A DNA stretch of 58,854 nt from Legionella feeleii (GTDB lineage: Bacteria; Pseudomonadota; Gammaproteobacteria; Legionellales; Legionellaceae): the NCBI RefSeq assembly GCF_001467625.1, contig NZ_LNYB01000009.1, forward strand, positions 1 through 58,854, read 5' to 3'. This document shows, one piece after another, positions 1 through 8,649 of the stretch; positions within the stretch are counted from its first letter, which is position 1; each line of letters starts with the position of its first letter. The notes beneath the pieces are model-generated. The model made no database searches and was not told where the DNA came from. It saw nothing but the letters and a program-made list of their open reading frames with translations. Both the position numbers and the translations under genes were made by a program.

Positions 1-80
1 GGCATTTGACTACTATTCCCTTGAAATTGTGAAAAATAACAGTTTACGGATTTTTTTATTGTATTCAATTTAAATGGTGA

Positions 81-1880
81 TTGAGCCTAGATAACCTGGC
101 TCAAAAGAAAAAAGAGCTTGGCAAAGGAAAAAAATTGTCTCTGGCAGACTACTTACAGACCCATGGTTTTTTGCCTGTTCTGGAGAATCTTAATTTTACG
201 GTACCTCAGAAAGCAGTCTTTCAAATCCCAGGAAAAAATGCTGACGAAAGTATGGTTACAGCTACTCAGGTATTACGTAGAACAGACCTGTTCACTGAGC
301 TGGATTTTTCCGGGCTTGGTACAATACAAAATTGTAGTTTCGACTCTTGTGATCTAAGTGGCGCAAAGATTGAAAATCTGAACATAGAAAATTGCAGCTT
401 TAATAACACCGTACTCAATAAGGCCTCAATAAAAAATACGCAAAGCTATTATTGCACATTTAATGGTACCAGTCTTGATCATAGCCAACTGCAACAGGTT
501 GTATTTAGGCAATGCCCTGTTTCCCACTGCTCCTTAAATAATTTACAAGTATTGGATTCGGTTATCTGGCAAAACTGTCCCATGGACTATGTTTCCATCG
601 TTGGTGGAGCAACCGCTAGAGACGTTATTATCCGCGCTGACGATGGGCTCGGAGTAACCGAGTTGGTAACAGATAAAGCCATCTACTTTGATAAGATCCG
701 TGTTAAAAATAGCCAGCCTGCCATCCTGGTTTCATGGAATAACAGTATGCCTGGTGTAGCCGGATCACTGGCTGAAACAATGTTGGCGGCACGCAACTTT
801 AATCCTGTGCGCATGGATTACTGCCCAACAGTCAACGAAGTCGAGTTGGATAAAGAGATTACTGAATTAAATCAATTGGCCTCTCGGAAGATAGACCGGT
901 TAAAAGCTGATTTATTAGCAAAAATTACTGCGAAAAATAACCACCTGTTACCACTGGAAATTCCTCTTCTTTTTGCTGAGAGCTGGAAAAAGGAAAAAAT
1001 CAGTTTCCCCATGGTCATGATCGAAACCATGCGGGAAATTCATGCCAATGACCCGACAAAGTTTCCTCAAATGGCAGCACTTTATGCCTATGCGAAATCC
1101 ATGTTTGACCAGGTTGATGGAGTATTAATCCCCGGCGGCCAAGATATTGACCCACGCTTTTATGGCCAACCATTGCATTTAAAAACTAAACTCCCTAACT
1201 ATTTAAACGGTGAACTCTCCGATGCAAGACGCGATGCATTAGAATTTAGCCTGGTCTATATCCAGCAACGCGCCTCGAAACCCAAACCTCTATGTGGAAT
1301 TTGCCGTGGCTCTCAAGTTATTGCAGCGTCTTATAATGGAACCCTCTATCAAGATGTAGGCGATCCAAAAAGAGCAGCTTATCTGGTGGAATGCCTTACT
1401 CCGAAAGCCGCAACGACGCAGGAAACGGCACGCTTGTCTACCCAAAGTAGATTAATTGCGCGCAGTAACAGAGAAAACCTGGCGGTCATTTTTCTGCATC
1501 ATCAAGGTTATAATTTGGATACAGCGCATGGACTGACAGCCACTGCGTCAACTCGCACCAGTAGTGGTTTTGACATTGATACTGTGGCAGAAAATTTAGA
1601 TCAAAATATTTGCATCACCCAATCACACCCGGAGTTTGCTTTTGATAAAGGGAAAGATGGAAATAATGGTCTTTCTTCCAAAGTAAGTGCCTTGGCTGCT
1701 GATGGCATTTTTGGGCAATTTGAAATGAGGGTACGCGCCTATACCCAAAGCCAGAGCAAATACCAGCAATTAAGTTACGACCTGTCAGTAACAGCAAGAC
1801 AAAGCGGTTTTTTTAATCCAACAAGAGCCCAAACTCATCATGATTTGCCTGTGCCTTCTTTAACTCTAACAGGCAGGTAG
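81..1880 (+). CDS. Pentapeptide-repeat protein fused to a peptidase C26 (class I glutamine amidotransferase-like) domain
   Basis: The product has 599 residues. Roughly residues 65-170 hold degenerate pentapeptide repeats with Cys, Phe, Leu and Asn at repeating positions (stretches such as NCSFDSCDLSGAKIENL). From about residue 220 to the end it resembles the gamma-glutamyl-GABA hydrolase family (peptidase C26): GVLIPGGQDIDP, a nucleophile elbow GICRGSQ with Cys408, and SHPEF with His516 and Glu518, so the Cys-His-Glu triad is complete. C26 enzymes hydrolyse gamma-glutamyl amides. The usual family length is about 250 residues, so the N-terminal half is an addition. The start is an unconvincing TTG with no well-spaced ribosome site; a stop codon lies just upstream, so no longer version exists. 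A good terminator follows. A secreted-effector role is an inference from the mixed architecture. Confidence 0.72.
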   Translation: MSLDNLAQKKKELGKGKKLSLADYLQTHGFLPVLENLNFTVPQKAVFQIPGKNADESMVTATQVLRRTDLFTELDFSGLGTIQNCSFDSCDLSGAKIENLNIENCSFNNTVLNKASIKNTQSYYCTFNGTSLDHSQLQQVVFRQCPVSHCSLNNLQVLDSVIWQNCPMDYVSIVGGATARDVIIRADDGLGVTELVTDKAIYFDKIRVKNSQPAILVSWNNSMPGVAGSLAETMLAARNFNPVRMDYCPTVNEVELDKEITELNQLASRKIDRLKADLLAKITAKNNHLLPLEIPLLFAESWKKEKISFPMVMIETMREIHANDPTKFPQMAALYAYAKSMFDQVDGVLIPGGQDIDPRFYGQPLHLKTKLPNYLNGELSDARRDALEFSLVYIQQRASKPKPLCGICRGSQVIAASYNGTLYQDVGDPKRAAYLVECLTPKAATTQETARLSTQSRLIARSNRENLAVIFLHHQGYNLDTAHGLTATASTRTSSGFDIDTVAENLDQNICITQSHPEFAFDKGKDGNNGLSSKVSALAADGIFGQFEMRVRAYTQSQSKYQQLSYDLSVTARQSGFFNPTRAQTHHDLPVPSLTLTGR

Positions 1881-1901
1881 ATGACACAACCAATTCACCA
1901 T

Positions 1902-1926
1902 CCGGGAGTTAAAACTCCCGGTTTTC
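1902..1926 (+). terminator. Rho-independent terminator of the C26 fusion gene
   Basis: Nine-base arms CCGGGAGTT and AACTCCCGG are separated by two bases and followed by TTTT. It lies between two convergent genes, and the T run favours the forward gene. Confidence 0.8.
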
Positions 1927-1933
1927 CCCCTGG

Positions 1934-2821
1934 CTAGGAAAGAAGCCTGCTCATCCAACCAAGTTTGCTATGTACATGCCTTGACTTTTTTTGTAAGGCT
2001 AAATCCAGGGCCTTTCTGACATCCCCTCTATTTAAAAACTCTACTAATTCTTTTTTATTTCTAGTGGCGGTTATTTTTCTCAATTTAGCCAATCTTGCTT
2101 CCACTGCCTTTACAGAAACATAGCAGGCTCTTGCAATTTCCTTCGTACTTAACCCCTTAAGCAAATAATAGCCCGTATGGGCTAACGTGTAGTTAAGATC
2201 AACACTTTCCCCTTCCACGTCGATCTGAATGGCTTTAATCTGGGTATTTTCTATAAAATAATCAATTTCACGATAAAATTCTTGTTGCAGTAGAGTGCTT
2301 TTAATCAGCCCCAGTTCTTGCAAAGAAAGCGCATGGGTCAAAGCAGCATCAATAATTTTTTTCGCTTTATCACGAAAATAAAGAATAAAGCGTTCAAGAA
2401 TTTCCTGATGCTGAAAATAGAAATTATTCATTTCATAATTGTCCCTGGTTGTCGCAAAATTGAAATGCTCTTCTTTGGTTCCACTACTCTTGATAATGGT
2501 CAGCCCATGATCAATATTGAAATTTTCTTTCGCGTCGTTATAAACAACCATCACCGGATTATCTTTGGGAAGCGCATCCCAAATAATAATCTCGTGCTCA
2601 GGTTGAAATGATGAGAGATAAGTCGCATAGTCCTTATCAATACAATTCTTAAGCCAGGGATAGTTATTGGTTAGAAATATAAATTTATCACCCTGTGATA
2701 ATTTATAAGAAAAAAAAGTCAAATCAAATGACTCAAATAAGGGTTGGGCGATTTTATCAATGGAACGGCAGGCCATTTTAAGTGGTTTTTCACCTAATTT
2801 CAGGAACTTTCGATCTCTCAA
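1934..2821 (-). CDS. LuxR-type helix-turn-helix transcriptional regulator
   Basis: The product has 295 residues. The C-terminal part (about residues 222-270) carries a LuxR-family DNA-binding signature: LSTKEIARACYVSVKAVEARLAKL, where the recognition helix normally reads S-x-x-T-V-x-x-H. The N-terminal 200 residues match no sensor domain I recognise; they may be a divergent autoinducer-like or PAS-like domain. The start codon is TTG, chosen because an almost perfect ribosome site (GGGAGG, six bases of spacing) precedes it. It is followed in the same direction, about 980 bases upstream, by ldcA, but the two are not tightly spaced. The regulated genes are unknown. Confidence 0.8.
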   Translation of the reverse strand: MRDRKFLKLGEKPLKMACRSIDKIAQPLFESFDLTFFSYKLSQGDKFIFLTNNYPWLKNCIDKDYATYLSSFQPEHEIIIWDALPKDNPVMVVYNDAKENFNIDHGLTIIKSSGTKEEHFNFATTRDNYEMNNFYFQHQEILERFILYFRDKAKKIIDAALTHALSLQELGLIKSTLLQQEFYREIDYFIENTQIKAIQIDVEGESVDLNYTLAHTGYYLLKGLSTKEIARACYVSVKAVEARLAKLRKITATRNKKELVEFLNRGDVRKALDLALQKKSRHVHSKLGWMSRLLS

Positions 2822-2900
2822 TTTAATCCTCCCTGAGATTGAGAAAGATAAAAAACTTTAACGAGTTTCTTGTTGGTTTGGAAGAGACTCTAATTGATTG

Positions 2901-3800
2901 TTATCTAAAACAAGTTAACTTGACTCGCTCCCCCAATTGCAATTTGGCCAGTGCGCCTAATAAGAGAGGGAAGTTTGTATAGCCATGCCCAACTCCTTCT
3001 ATTTGGGCAACTGGAATGGGGCTGTTTTTCGCAAAGCGCTCCAATACCGGTTTAACCAGAGAAGAACCATTGGGCTCATTGCCAGTAAGAAAGTCACCGA
3101 ATAAAATCGCTGCAGCGCCTTTAAAAATAGTTGCCTGGGATAAATGTTCCAGCATGCGATCAACGCGATAGCCTCGCTCGCCTATTTCTTCTAAAAAAAT
3201 AATTTTGTTTTGTCCCTCAAGTTGCCATATTGTGCCAATGCTTGTTTGTACCAGGGTTAAATTTCCTCCTGTTAGCCTCGCCTCTATTACCTTATCACAT
3301 GCAGCAAGTTCATTCAGTGGCAAACCCGATAACCCAATATGCTCTGCTTCTCCAAATAAGATTGATTTTAATGAACGAATCGATTCAGGAGAAAATTTAT
3401 CTCTTGCAAGTGCGCCATGAATCGTTGGCCATTGCCACTGTTGCTCAAGAAACAAATGAATCGCGGTGATATCACTCATACCAACAAATAGTTTAGGAGG
3501 ATTTACCGGTATTATTTGACTTAGTTGTGGCAGTAACCGCATGCTGCCATAGCCGCCACGGACACAAATAACCGCTTTGGTTGCTGAATTTAATAGAGCC
3601 TTTTTTAACAGTTTGAAGCGTATTTCATCGGTATTGGCACATAATAAGTCATTCCCGAAAATAGCCTGATCCATGATGCAATTTAATTGCCATGACTCCA
3701 GCAAATCTTTCAAATCACTCAATACCTCATTGGTACAACGTGAGGCTGGTGCAATAATTTCAACACTATCACCAGGTTTCAATACAGGTAATCGTTGCAT
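2901..3800 (-). CDS. ldcA: LD-carboxypeptidase (muramoyltetrapeptide carboxypeptidase, peptidase S66)
   Basis: This cytoplasmic enzyme removes the terminal D-alanine from murein tetrapeptides during peptidoglycan recycling. The product has 299 residues, close to E. coli LdcA. The N-terminal motif PGDSVEIIAPAS, the nucleophile region CVRGGYGSMRLL, GMSDITAIH, the IHGAL segment, LTGGNL and FLEEIGERGYRVDRML are all typical of family S66. The catalytic Ser is the one in GGYGSMR. I chose the internal ATG because AGGAG lies nine bases before it; an ATG 54 bases further upstream has no ribosome site. It is transcribed alone, away from the divergent membrane-protein gene. Confidence 0.9.
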   Translation of the reverse strand: MQRLPVLKPGDSVEIIAPASRCTNEVLSDLKDLLESWQLNCIMDQAIFGNDLLCANTDEIRFKLLKKALLNSATKAVICVRGGYGSMRLLPQLSQIIPVNPPKLFVGMSDITAIHLFLEQQWQWPTIHGALARDKFSPESIRSLKSILFGEAEHIGLSGLPLNELAACDKVIEARLTGGNLTLVQTSIGTIWQLEGQNKIIFLEEIGERGYRVDRMLEHLSQATIFKGAAAILFGDFLTGNEPNGSSLVKPVLERFAKNSPIPVAQIEGVGHGYTNFPLLLGALAKLQLGERVKLTCFR

Positions 3801-4146
3801 AGTTATAGGCTCCTGCCTCTCTTCAAATGTTTCAGGGCCTGGCGAATTTGTCATTCATCGAAGATGAATTGGCTAGAAACTACAAACATCGCTAGATCGA
3901 TGATATCGGTCAAATTATAAGGGACTACAACTCGCATTAAAAGGCGCTCTGGCACTCGTTGGTTGCAATTTAATTTTATCTTGAAATAAAATAATGCATT
4001 TTTATCTTGTCTTCTAACCCTCATTTTCTTACGATCCGCCCGGAGCATCCAAGCGCATGCGTTATACGCCTATGAACCGCTCTAATTTCCAAATTCAGCC
4101 AACTGAGCATAAGAAAGGGGTCTTTTAATGAAGAAGAGATTCAACG
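3801..4146. other. Intergenic region between divergent genes
   Basis: This 346-base gap separates ldcA from a forward membrane-protein gene. It is AT-rich and must hold both promoters, but I see no convincing -35/-10 pair, RNA gene or repeat. A short reverse frame inside it has no recognisable content. Confidence 0.4.
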
Positions 4147-5559
4147 ATGCCTAAATTAAGTGAGAGGAAAGCCAAAACCCTTAAGCTCATTGTTTTACGC
4201 TATTTGCAAGGGGCAAATTTGGACCTTACCAAAGAGAGTTTAGAAAGAGAATGTCTCGAGTTAAATTATCCTTGCCAGGATCTCTTTGAATTCATTGAGT
4301 TAAAAGATGAAAATGATCCTCTTATTCTCGCTATCCTGGGCAGTCTTGCCGTTAAGAAAAACAGGCCTAACAATGCGTCCAAAGCTGATTCTAAAACAGA
4401 GGGAGCCTATGAAAAGCTCTTTGCGAACTCTAAAAACCTTTATGAGCTTTTGACCCATCTTTATCATGATGGCCATCATCATCTTGGTTACTTGTTAAAA
4501 GTAATTGATAAAACGAAACCTTCTTATTGGTGGACTCTTATTGCCGGCGCCCTCTCCAGTATTGGGTTAGGCAGTTGGGCCTATAACAGTGGCGCAGGAC
4601 ATGCCATTCTTATCTGGATTGAGCGAATTGCCCCACCACTCATTCACTGGCTTTCCAAATCGGTCTCTATCTTGCGTAACATGCCACTGCTTGGAGTCAT
4701 CTATAACACGCTGACCCTTAGCTGGATTTGGCGCAGCACGTTGGCTTATGGTACGACAACAAACCCGCGTAAAGTGTATTATTTATTTTTTGAAACGCTC
4801 GCAAAAACACTAACCATTATCGCCTATCTATTAGCTTTAATGGCGATAGCGCACATGACTATAATTCCCGCCTGCCTGTTTATTGCCAGTAGTTTTAGTG
4901 ATGTCGTAAAAAGCGTCTGTTCATTGTTTATCAATTATCGACAAAAGAAAACCATCGATTTTGTTATCGACACATCGGCTCCCTGGGAAAAGCAGGCCCA
5001 GCAACGAAGAAGTATTAATTTAATTGAACGCTCTTCAGAAACAGTATGGGTTAAATTATTCGCAGCTGGTCTAACAACCACAACAGTAGCCTTCATGTGT
5101 CTAATTCCACCGAGCCTCTTTCTAAGCGCCAGTTGTTTGACTGTCATGGCATTGGTTTTTTTAGCTAAACATTCGCTTCTTGCAAGCGTTCACGAATTGT
5201 TTGCCGTGAAATTGCAGGTGAGTATTAACGAGATTGGTCCTCCGGACGATCCGGGCTTATGCCCTGTAATCGTTATTGAAGAAAGCGGCCCTGCGTTTGA
5301 AAACGAACCAGACCTGACCCAAATTGTATTGGGCCATGTGTCAACGGTTGTTGATAGCGTAGTAACCGCTGTAACTGAGCACAGTCCCACTACAATCATC
5401 AGAAGACTTGGAGGTAGAGGTACACCTGAGCCAACTCCACTTATCGATCATCAACATTTCCCTCCCTTATTAGAAGCCCCTTCACCTAAAACAGGTCAGG
5501 GAAAAATCAAAGGGGAAGAGGACAAGGCGAATGGCAACACATTCAAGCTCGATGATTAA
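4147..5559 (+). CDS. Multi-pass membrane protein of unknown function
   Basis: The product has 470 residues and I do not recognise the family. Residues 1-125 are soluble, charged and probably helical. The middle holds four to six hydrophobic stretches, among them WWTLIAGALSSIGLG, TLTIIAYLLALMAIAHM, VKLFAAGLTTTTVAFMCL and a following ASCLTVMALVFLA. The last 110 residues are a polar, proline-rich tail ending in a charged segment (KIKGEEDKANGNTFKLDD). A membrane body with long soluble ends resembles several Dot/Icm substrates that insert in host membranes, but this is only an analogy. The gene stands alone, with no RNA or operon partner nearby. Confidence 0.6.
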   Translation: MPKLSERKAKTLKLIVLRYLQGANLDLTKESLERECLELNYPCQDLFEFIELKDENDPLILAILGSLAVKKNRPNNASKADSKTEGAYEKLFANSKNLYELLTHLYHDGHHHLGYLLKVIDKTKPSYWWTLIAGALSSIGLGSWAYNSGAGHAILIWIERIAPPLIHWLSKSVSILRNMPLLGVIYNTLTLSWIWRSTLAYGTTTNPRKVYYLFFETLAKTLTIIAYLLALMAIAHMTIIPACLFIASSFSDVVKSVCSLFINYRQKKTIDFVIDTSAPWEKQAQQRRSINLIERSSETVWVKLFAAGLTTTTVAFMCLIPPSLFLSASCLTVMALVFLAKHSLLASVHELFAVKLQVSINEIGPPDDPGLCPVIVIEESGPAFENEPDLTQIVLGHVSTVVDSVVTAVTEHSPTTIIRRLGGRGTPEPTPLIDHQHFPPLLEAPSPKTGQGKIKGEEDKANGNTFKLDD

Positions 5560-5614
5560 ACGAAACTTTAATAATATCGGGTATGACTGACTGATCTTAT
5601 TCACTAAGATCTGG

Positions 5615-5833
5615 TTAGATACAAACCAATGGTGAGTTTCCAAGGTCCGAATCATCCTCAAACCGACTTTTTTCAGCGGGCCTGCAGGAGGTACCTGTTC
5701 TGCCATTAAATATGGTTGCTATATTAACGTATTTGGAAATAGAAATTTCTTCCGGTATTCCCGCTGGCTTTTCTTTAGGTGCGTAGGCTCTTAGATTTAA
5801 GAGTTGCTCAGGAGTATACACCAGTTTTGTCAT
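5615..5833 (-). CDS. Small protein with an eIF4E-binding-like motif
   Basis: The product has 72 residues. The ATG is preceded by TTGAGA at a spacing of six. Residues 6-12 read YTPEQLL, fitting the YX4L-phi consensus by which eukaryotic 4E-BP, eIF4G and 4E-T proteins bind the cap-binding factor eIF4E. The following NLRAYAPKEKP is basic and proline-rich, as after the motif in 4E-T (YTKEELLDIKE). The rest is polar and probably disordered. No bacterial family is recognised. The host-directed function is inference from a short motif. The gene lies next to another tiny reverse gene in a cluster of effector-like genes. Confidence 0.5.
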   Translation of the reverse strand: MTKLVYTPEQLLNLRAYAPKEKPAGIPEEISISKYVNIATIFNGRTGTSCRPAEKSRFEDDSDLGNSPLVCI

Positions 5834-5974
5834 ATTATTTCTCAAAATTATTTAAAGGGAAGGCGATAATACAAGAATAAACCAAAGAGCAAGCGTTCTG
5901 TATAAAGGGGGATTCTTAACGAATACCCCCGTTTTAAAGCCAGTGCTTTTATGTGAGCACTTGACAGCTAAAGG

Positions 5975-6220
5975 CTAATCTTTAGTAAAAATCGCTAACG
6001 GATTGTGAGGTTGTAACGACGCTTCCATCAGAGATTTCATTACAGCCTCTCTCAATTTTGGCACTGCAGGTGGTTTTGTTTCTGCCAGGTTGGTCTTGTC
6101 TTCCTCTTCAGGAGAAACGCTAACAGCATTCGGTGCTAAATCTTTATAAGCAGTCTTGGGATGATAATGAGCACCAAAAAAGCCAGCTGCTATACGAGGT
6201 GAAATTTTATTATTGCTCAT
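5975..6220 (-). CDS. Small hypothetical protein
   Basis: The product has 81 residues from an ATG that follows AAGTGA at proper spacing; the GTG nine bases earlier is part of this ribosome site. The protein has no signal peptide or membrane segment. It has a basic start (SNNKISPRIAAGFFGAHYH), an acidic middle (VSPEEEDKTN) and a proline-containing end. The family is not recognised. It is separated by 140 bases from the other small reverse gene and could be transcribed with it. Confidence 0.45.
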   Translation of the reverse strand: MSNNKISPRIAAGFFGAHYHPKTAYKDLAPNAVSVSPEEEDKTNLAETKPPAVPKLREAVMKSLMEASLQPHNPLAIFTKD

Positions 6221-6425
6221 GATATTCACTTTATAACTATCATTTGTTTTTATCTTAGCAAAGGCAGCTTAAGTGATTATTAAGCATACCATTAGTGAAG
6301 AAATTTTTTTTTGCCACCCCTGAATCCTGGTGTATGTGGCGCAATCTTTTCAAATTGAACAACGAATCACCAGCTGATTAATTTTTGTCTATAGTTAAAC
6401 ATAAGATAACCAAGGATGGACAATT

Positions 6426-7685
6426 ATGTTTGATCTAATCCCGCTTGCTGGCGGCCTGCTCAGCCAAAAAAGAAAACAAATTAATGAACTCAATAGCATT
6501 TTAAAAAAAATGAATCGTTGTGAAGTCTATAATCCTGAACGTCTGCAACATTACCTCGATAAATTGATTGCATTTCATAAAAAAACCTTTGTAAAAAAGG
6601 ACCCCGAGCAACCCATTCGAACCTGGTTTGCCGACCATCCTTTGTTTAGGACACAAAGACAAGTTGAACAAATTATTAATAAGCACCGGTTACGCTTGGA
6701 CGTGGTGAACCTCTTTCAGAAAATTAATCTGGTTTCACTTTACAGAGAGTATGAAGGCAAAGACAGTTTTAAAACGTTAATTAAAGCCCGTATTACTGCT
6801 ATCAACCCGCATTATAAAGTAGCCTCTCTGGGTGGCGGCAATAATCCACTTGTTAGAATCTCCCTGGCAGAAGAACAGCATTGTGTTGTGCGTTTTTTAA
6901 GATTAAACAGCAGCGAGGATGCCGCAGGGATTTCACCTAGAACAGCGAGGGAGCGTATCGCGGGCATGAAACAGATCCCTCAACCTTATTTTCTCAGTCA
7001 GCTTGAAGATGACCGTCAGGAAGTAACTTATCTGGAATGCAGTGAATATTATGAACACGGTAGTCTTGAAAGGCTTTTTGATGAATTACACCAACAAGAA
7101 AACGACGAAAGAGCGATAGATTTGAATCCATTAATTCTTTTGTACGCACGCCAATTCCTGGAGTTCTTTATAGAATTAAACCAACATGATGTGTGGTATA
7201 CGGATCTGAAACCCAGCAATGTCCTATTGAATGAGGATGGCGACATTATTATTAGTGACGTCAAGGGGCTTGTCATCTCTTCTACAAAAATGGTTCGCAG
7301 TTCCCAAACCAGCACGTCAGCCGCTTATTACCAATCCTCTGTTTATAAAGACAGTGAAATTAATCTGGAACGATTGCAACGGCAAACGCTGGCGAATACC
7401 TTGTATGAGCTAACCTGTGATAAATTGCCAGTTCCCAAAATCACCCATCATCCTAACTGGAGAAACAAATATGATTTTGAACAAGCTTGCTTTCAATCAG
7501 AGGAAGGCCAGTTCATTAAAGCCATGATTCTTGAGCTCAACAAACGTCGTTCAAAGCCTTTAAGTAATTTCTTAAATAGCCTTGATACCTTTACCAAGGC
7601 CAAAGAACAACAGTCTCAAGCGTTGCACGAAGAAGGCCATCCCCATGTAGGATTAGATGACTCCCGTTCTTCTTTTACATTCTGA
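6426..7685 (+). CDS. Divergent eukaryote-like protein kinase, candidate Dot/Icm effector
   Basis: The product has 419 residues. Residues 1-110 are charged and helical. The kinase fold follows: a glycine-rich loop (SLGGGNNPLVRI), HCVVR where kinases have VAIK (Arg156 in place of Lys), a hinge-like YYEHGSLERLF, a catalytic loop YTDLKPSNVLL (Asp260, Lys262, Asn265) and SDVKG where DFG is normal (Asp278). Catalytic-loop Asp and Asn and the metal-binding Asp are kept, while the ATP-anchoring Lys is Arg and HRD is YTD. Activity is therefore possible but not certain. Legionella encodes several LegK kinases; I cannot assign this one to a named member. The C-terminus is polar and acidic, compatible with a translocation signal. 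Confidence 0.75.
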   Translation: MFDLIPLAGGLLSQKRKQINELNSILKKMNRCEVYNPERLQHYLDKLIAFHKKTFVKKDPEQPIRTWFADHPLFRTQRQVEQIINKHRLRLDVVNLFQKINLVSLYREYEGKDSFKTLIKARITAINPHYKVASLGGGNNPLVRISLAEEQHCVVRFLRLNSSEDAAGISPRTARERIAGMKQIPQPYFLSQLEDDRQEVTYLECSEYYEHGSLERLFDELHQQENDERAIDLNPLILLYARQFLEFFIELNQHDVWYTDLKPSNVLLNEDGDIIISDVKGLVISSTKMVRSSQTSTSAAYYQSSVYKDSEINLERLQRQTLANTLYELTCDKLPVPKITHHPNWRNKYDFEQACFQSEEGQFIKAMILELNKRRSKPLSNFLNSLDTFTKAKEQQSQALHEEGHPHVGLDDSRSSFTF

Positions 7686-7740
7686 GGCGAAGGTATCGTC
7701 CGATTTATTCTGAATAATAAAAGGGGGCTATTCTGCTATT

Positions 7741-8628
7741 ATGAAAATGCCTGGTCCAAACACTGTCTTAAATACTGAAGCCATTTTGGGCGAAAGCCCT
7801 CTATGGTCTGTACAAGAAGGGGTTTTGTACTGGCTTGATTGCCTTCGACCGGCGATTTATCGTTTCAATCCACTGACTGGTGAGAACAGTGTCATTGTTT
7901 TAGACCAGATAGTCACCAGTGTTGCCTTGCATTCTCCTGACTATTTACTTGTTACTGTTGAACAGGGATATGCCTTCGCCAATTTAAAAACAGGGCAATT
8001 AGACCTTATTGCCGATCCTTATGCCAGGAAAGCGGTGATTTTTAACGATGGGAAATGTGATCGCAAAGGACGTTTTTGGTCTGGTACGGCAGCAAAAGAT
8101 TGGCAATCACCCATTGGCATTCTCTTTCAATTGACCGCAGACTTATCGTTTAAACCGATGGCCGAGGGGTTTATCTTATCGAACGGCATTGGCTTTAGCC
8201 CTGATAGCAAGCATTTGTATTTTGCCGATTCAATGGCTCACACGATTTATCGCTTTGATTTCGACTTGCAAAACGGAATAATCACCAACAAGAAACGCTT
8301 TATAGATATACCTGATACTGACGGGTTACCAGATGGCCTAACCGTTGATGCGGATGGATTTTTATGGGTTGCCATGTGGGATGGCAGCTGTATTAATCGT
8401 TACAGTCCACAAGGGGAAAAAGTCAGTTCTATCCCATTACCGATTCCACGGCCAACAAGTGTTGCCTTTGGTGATCACGATCTTTCCACGCTCTATGTTA
8501 CCTCTGCCCGCATGGGTTTAAGTGATGAACAGTTACAACAAAGTCCTGCATCAGGAAATTTATTGGCAATCAAAACACCTTATCGCGGTTTACCTGAGCC
8601 TTTTTTCAAAACAAATCATTCAAGATAA
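7741..8628 (+). CDS. SMP-30/gluconolactonase family sugar lactonase
   Basis: The product has 295 residues with the six-bladed propeller signature of the SMP-30/LRE family, which hydrolyses sugar lactones using one divalent metal. Likely metal ligands are visible: Glu18 in LGESPLW, Asn in FNDGKCD and SNGIGFSPD, and Asp in LPDGLTVDADG. The length matches the family (about 290-300). There is no signal peptide, so it is cytoplasmic. The substrate cannot be read from sequence. It follows the kinase gene by 55 bases in the same direction but is functionally unrelated; read-through is possible. Confidence 0.88.
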   Translation: MKMPGPNTVLNTEAILGESPLWSVQEGVLYWLDCLRPAIYRFNPLTGENSVIVLDQIVTSVALHSPDYLLVTVEQGYAFANLKTGQLDLIADPYARKAVIFNDGKCDRKGRFWSGTAAKDWQSPIGILFQLTADLSFKPMAEGFILSNGIGFSPDSKHLYFADSMAHTIYRFDFDLQNGIITNKKRFIDIPDTDGLPDGLTVDADGFLWVAMWDGSCINRYSPQGEKVSSIPLPIPRPTSVAFGDHDLSTLYVTSARMGLSDEQLQQSPASGNLLAIKTPYRGLPEPFFKTNHSR

Positions 8629-8649
8629 CACTATCTAAGATGAGAAAAT

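Noticed and set aside
3851-4048. Reverse frame of 65 codons in an intergenic gap
   Set aside because: No ribosome site or recognisable content, and it overlaps the less likely long start of ldcA.
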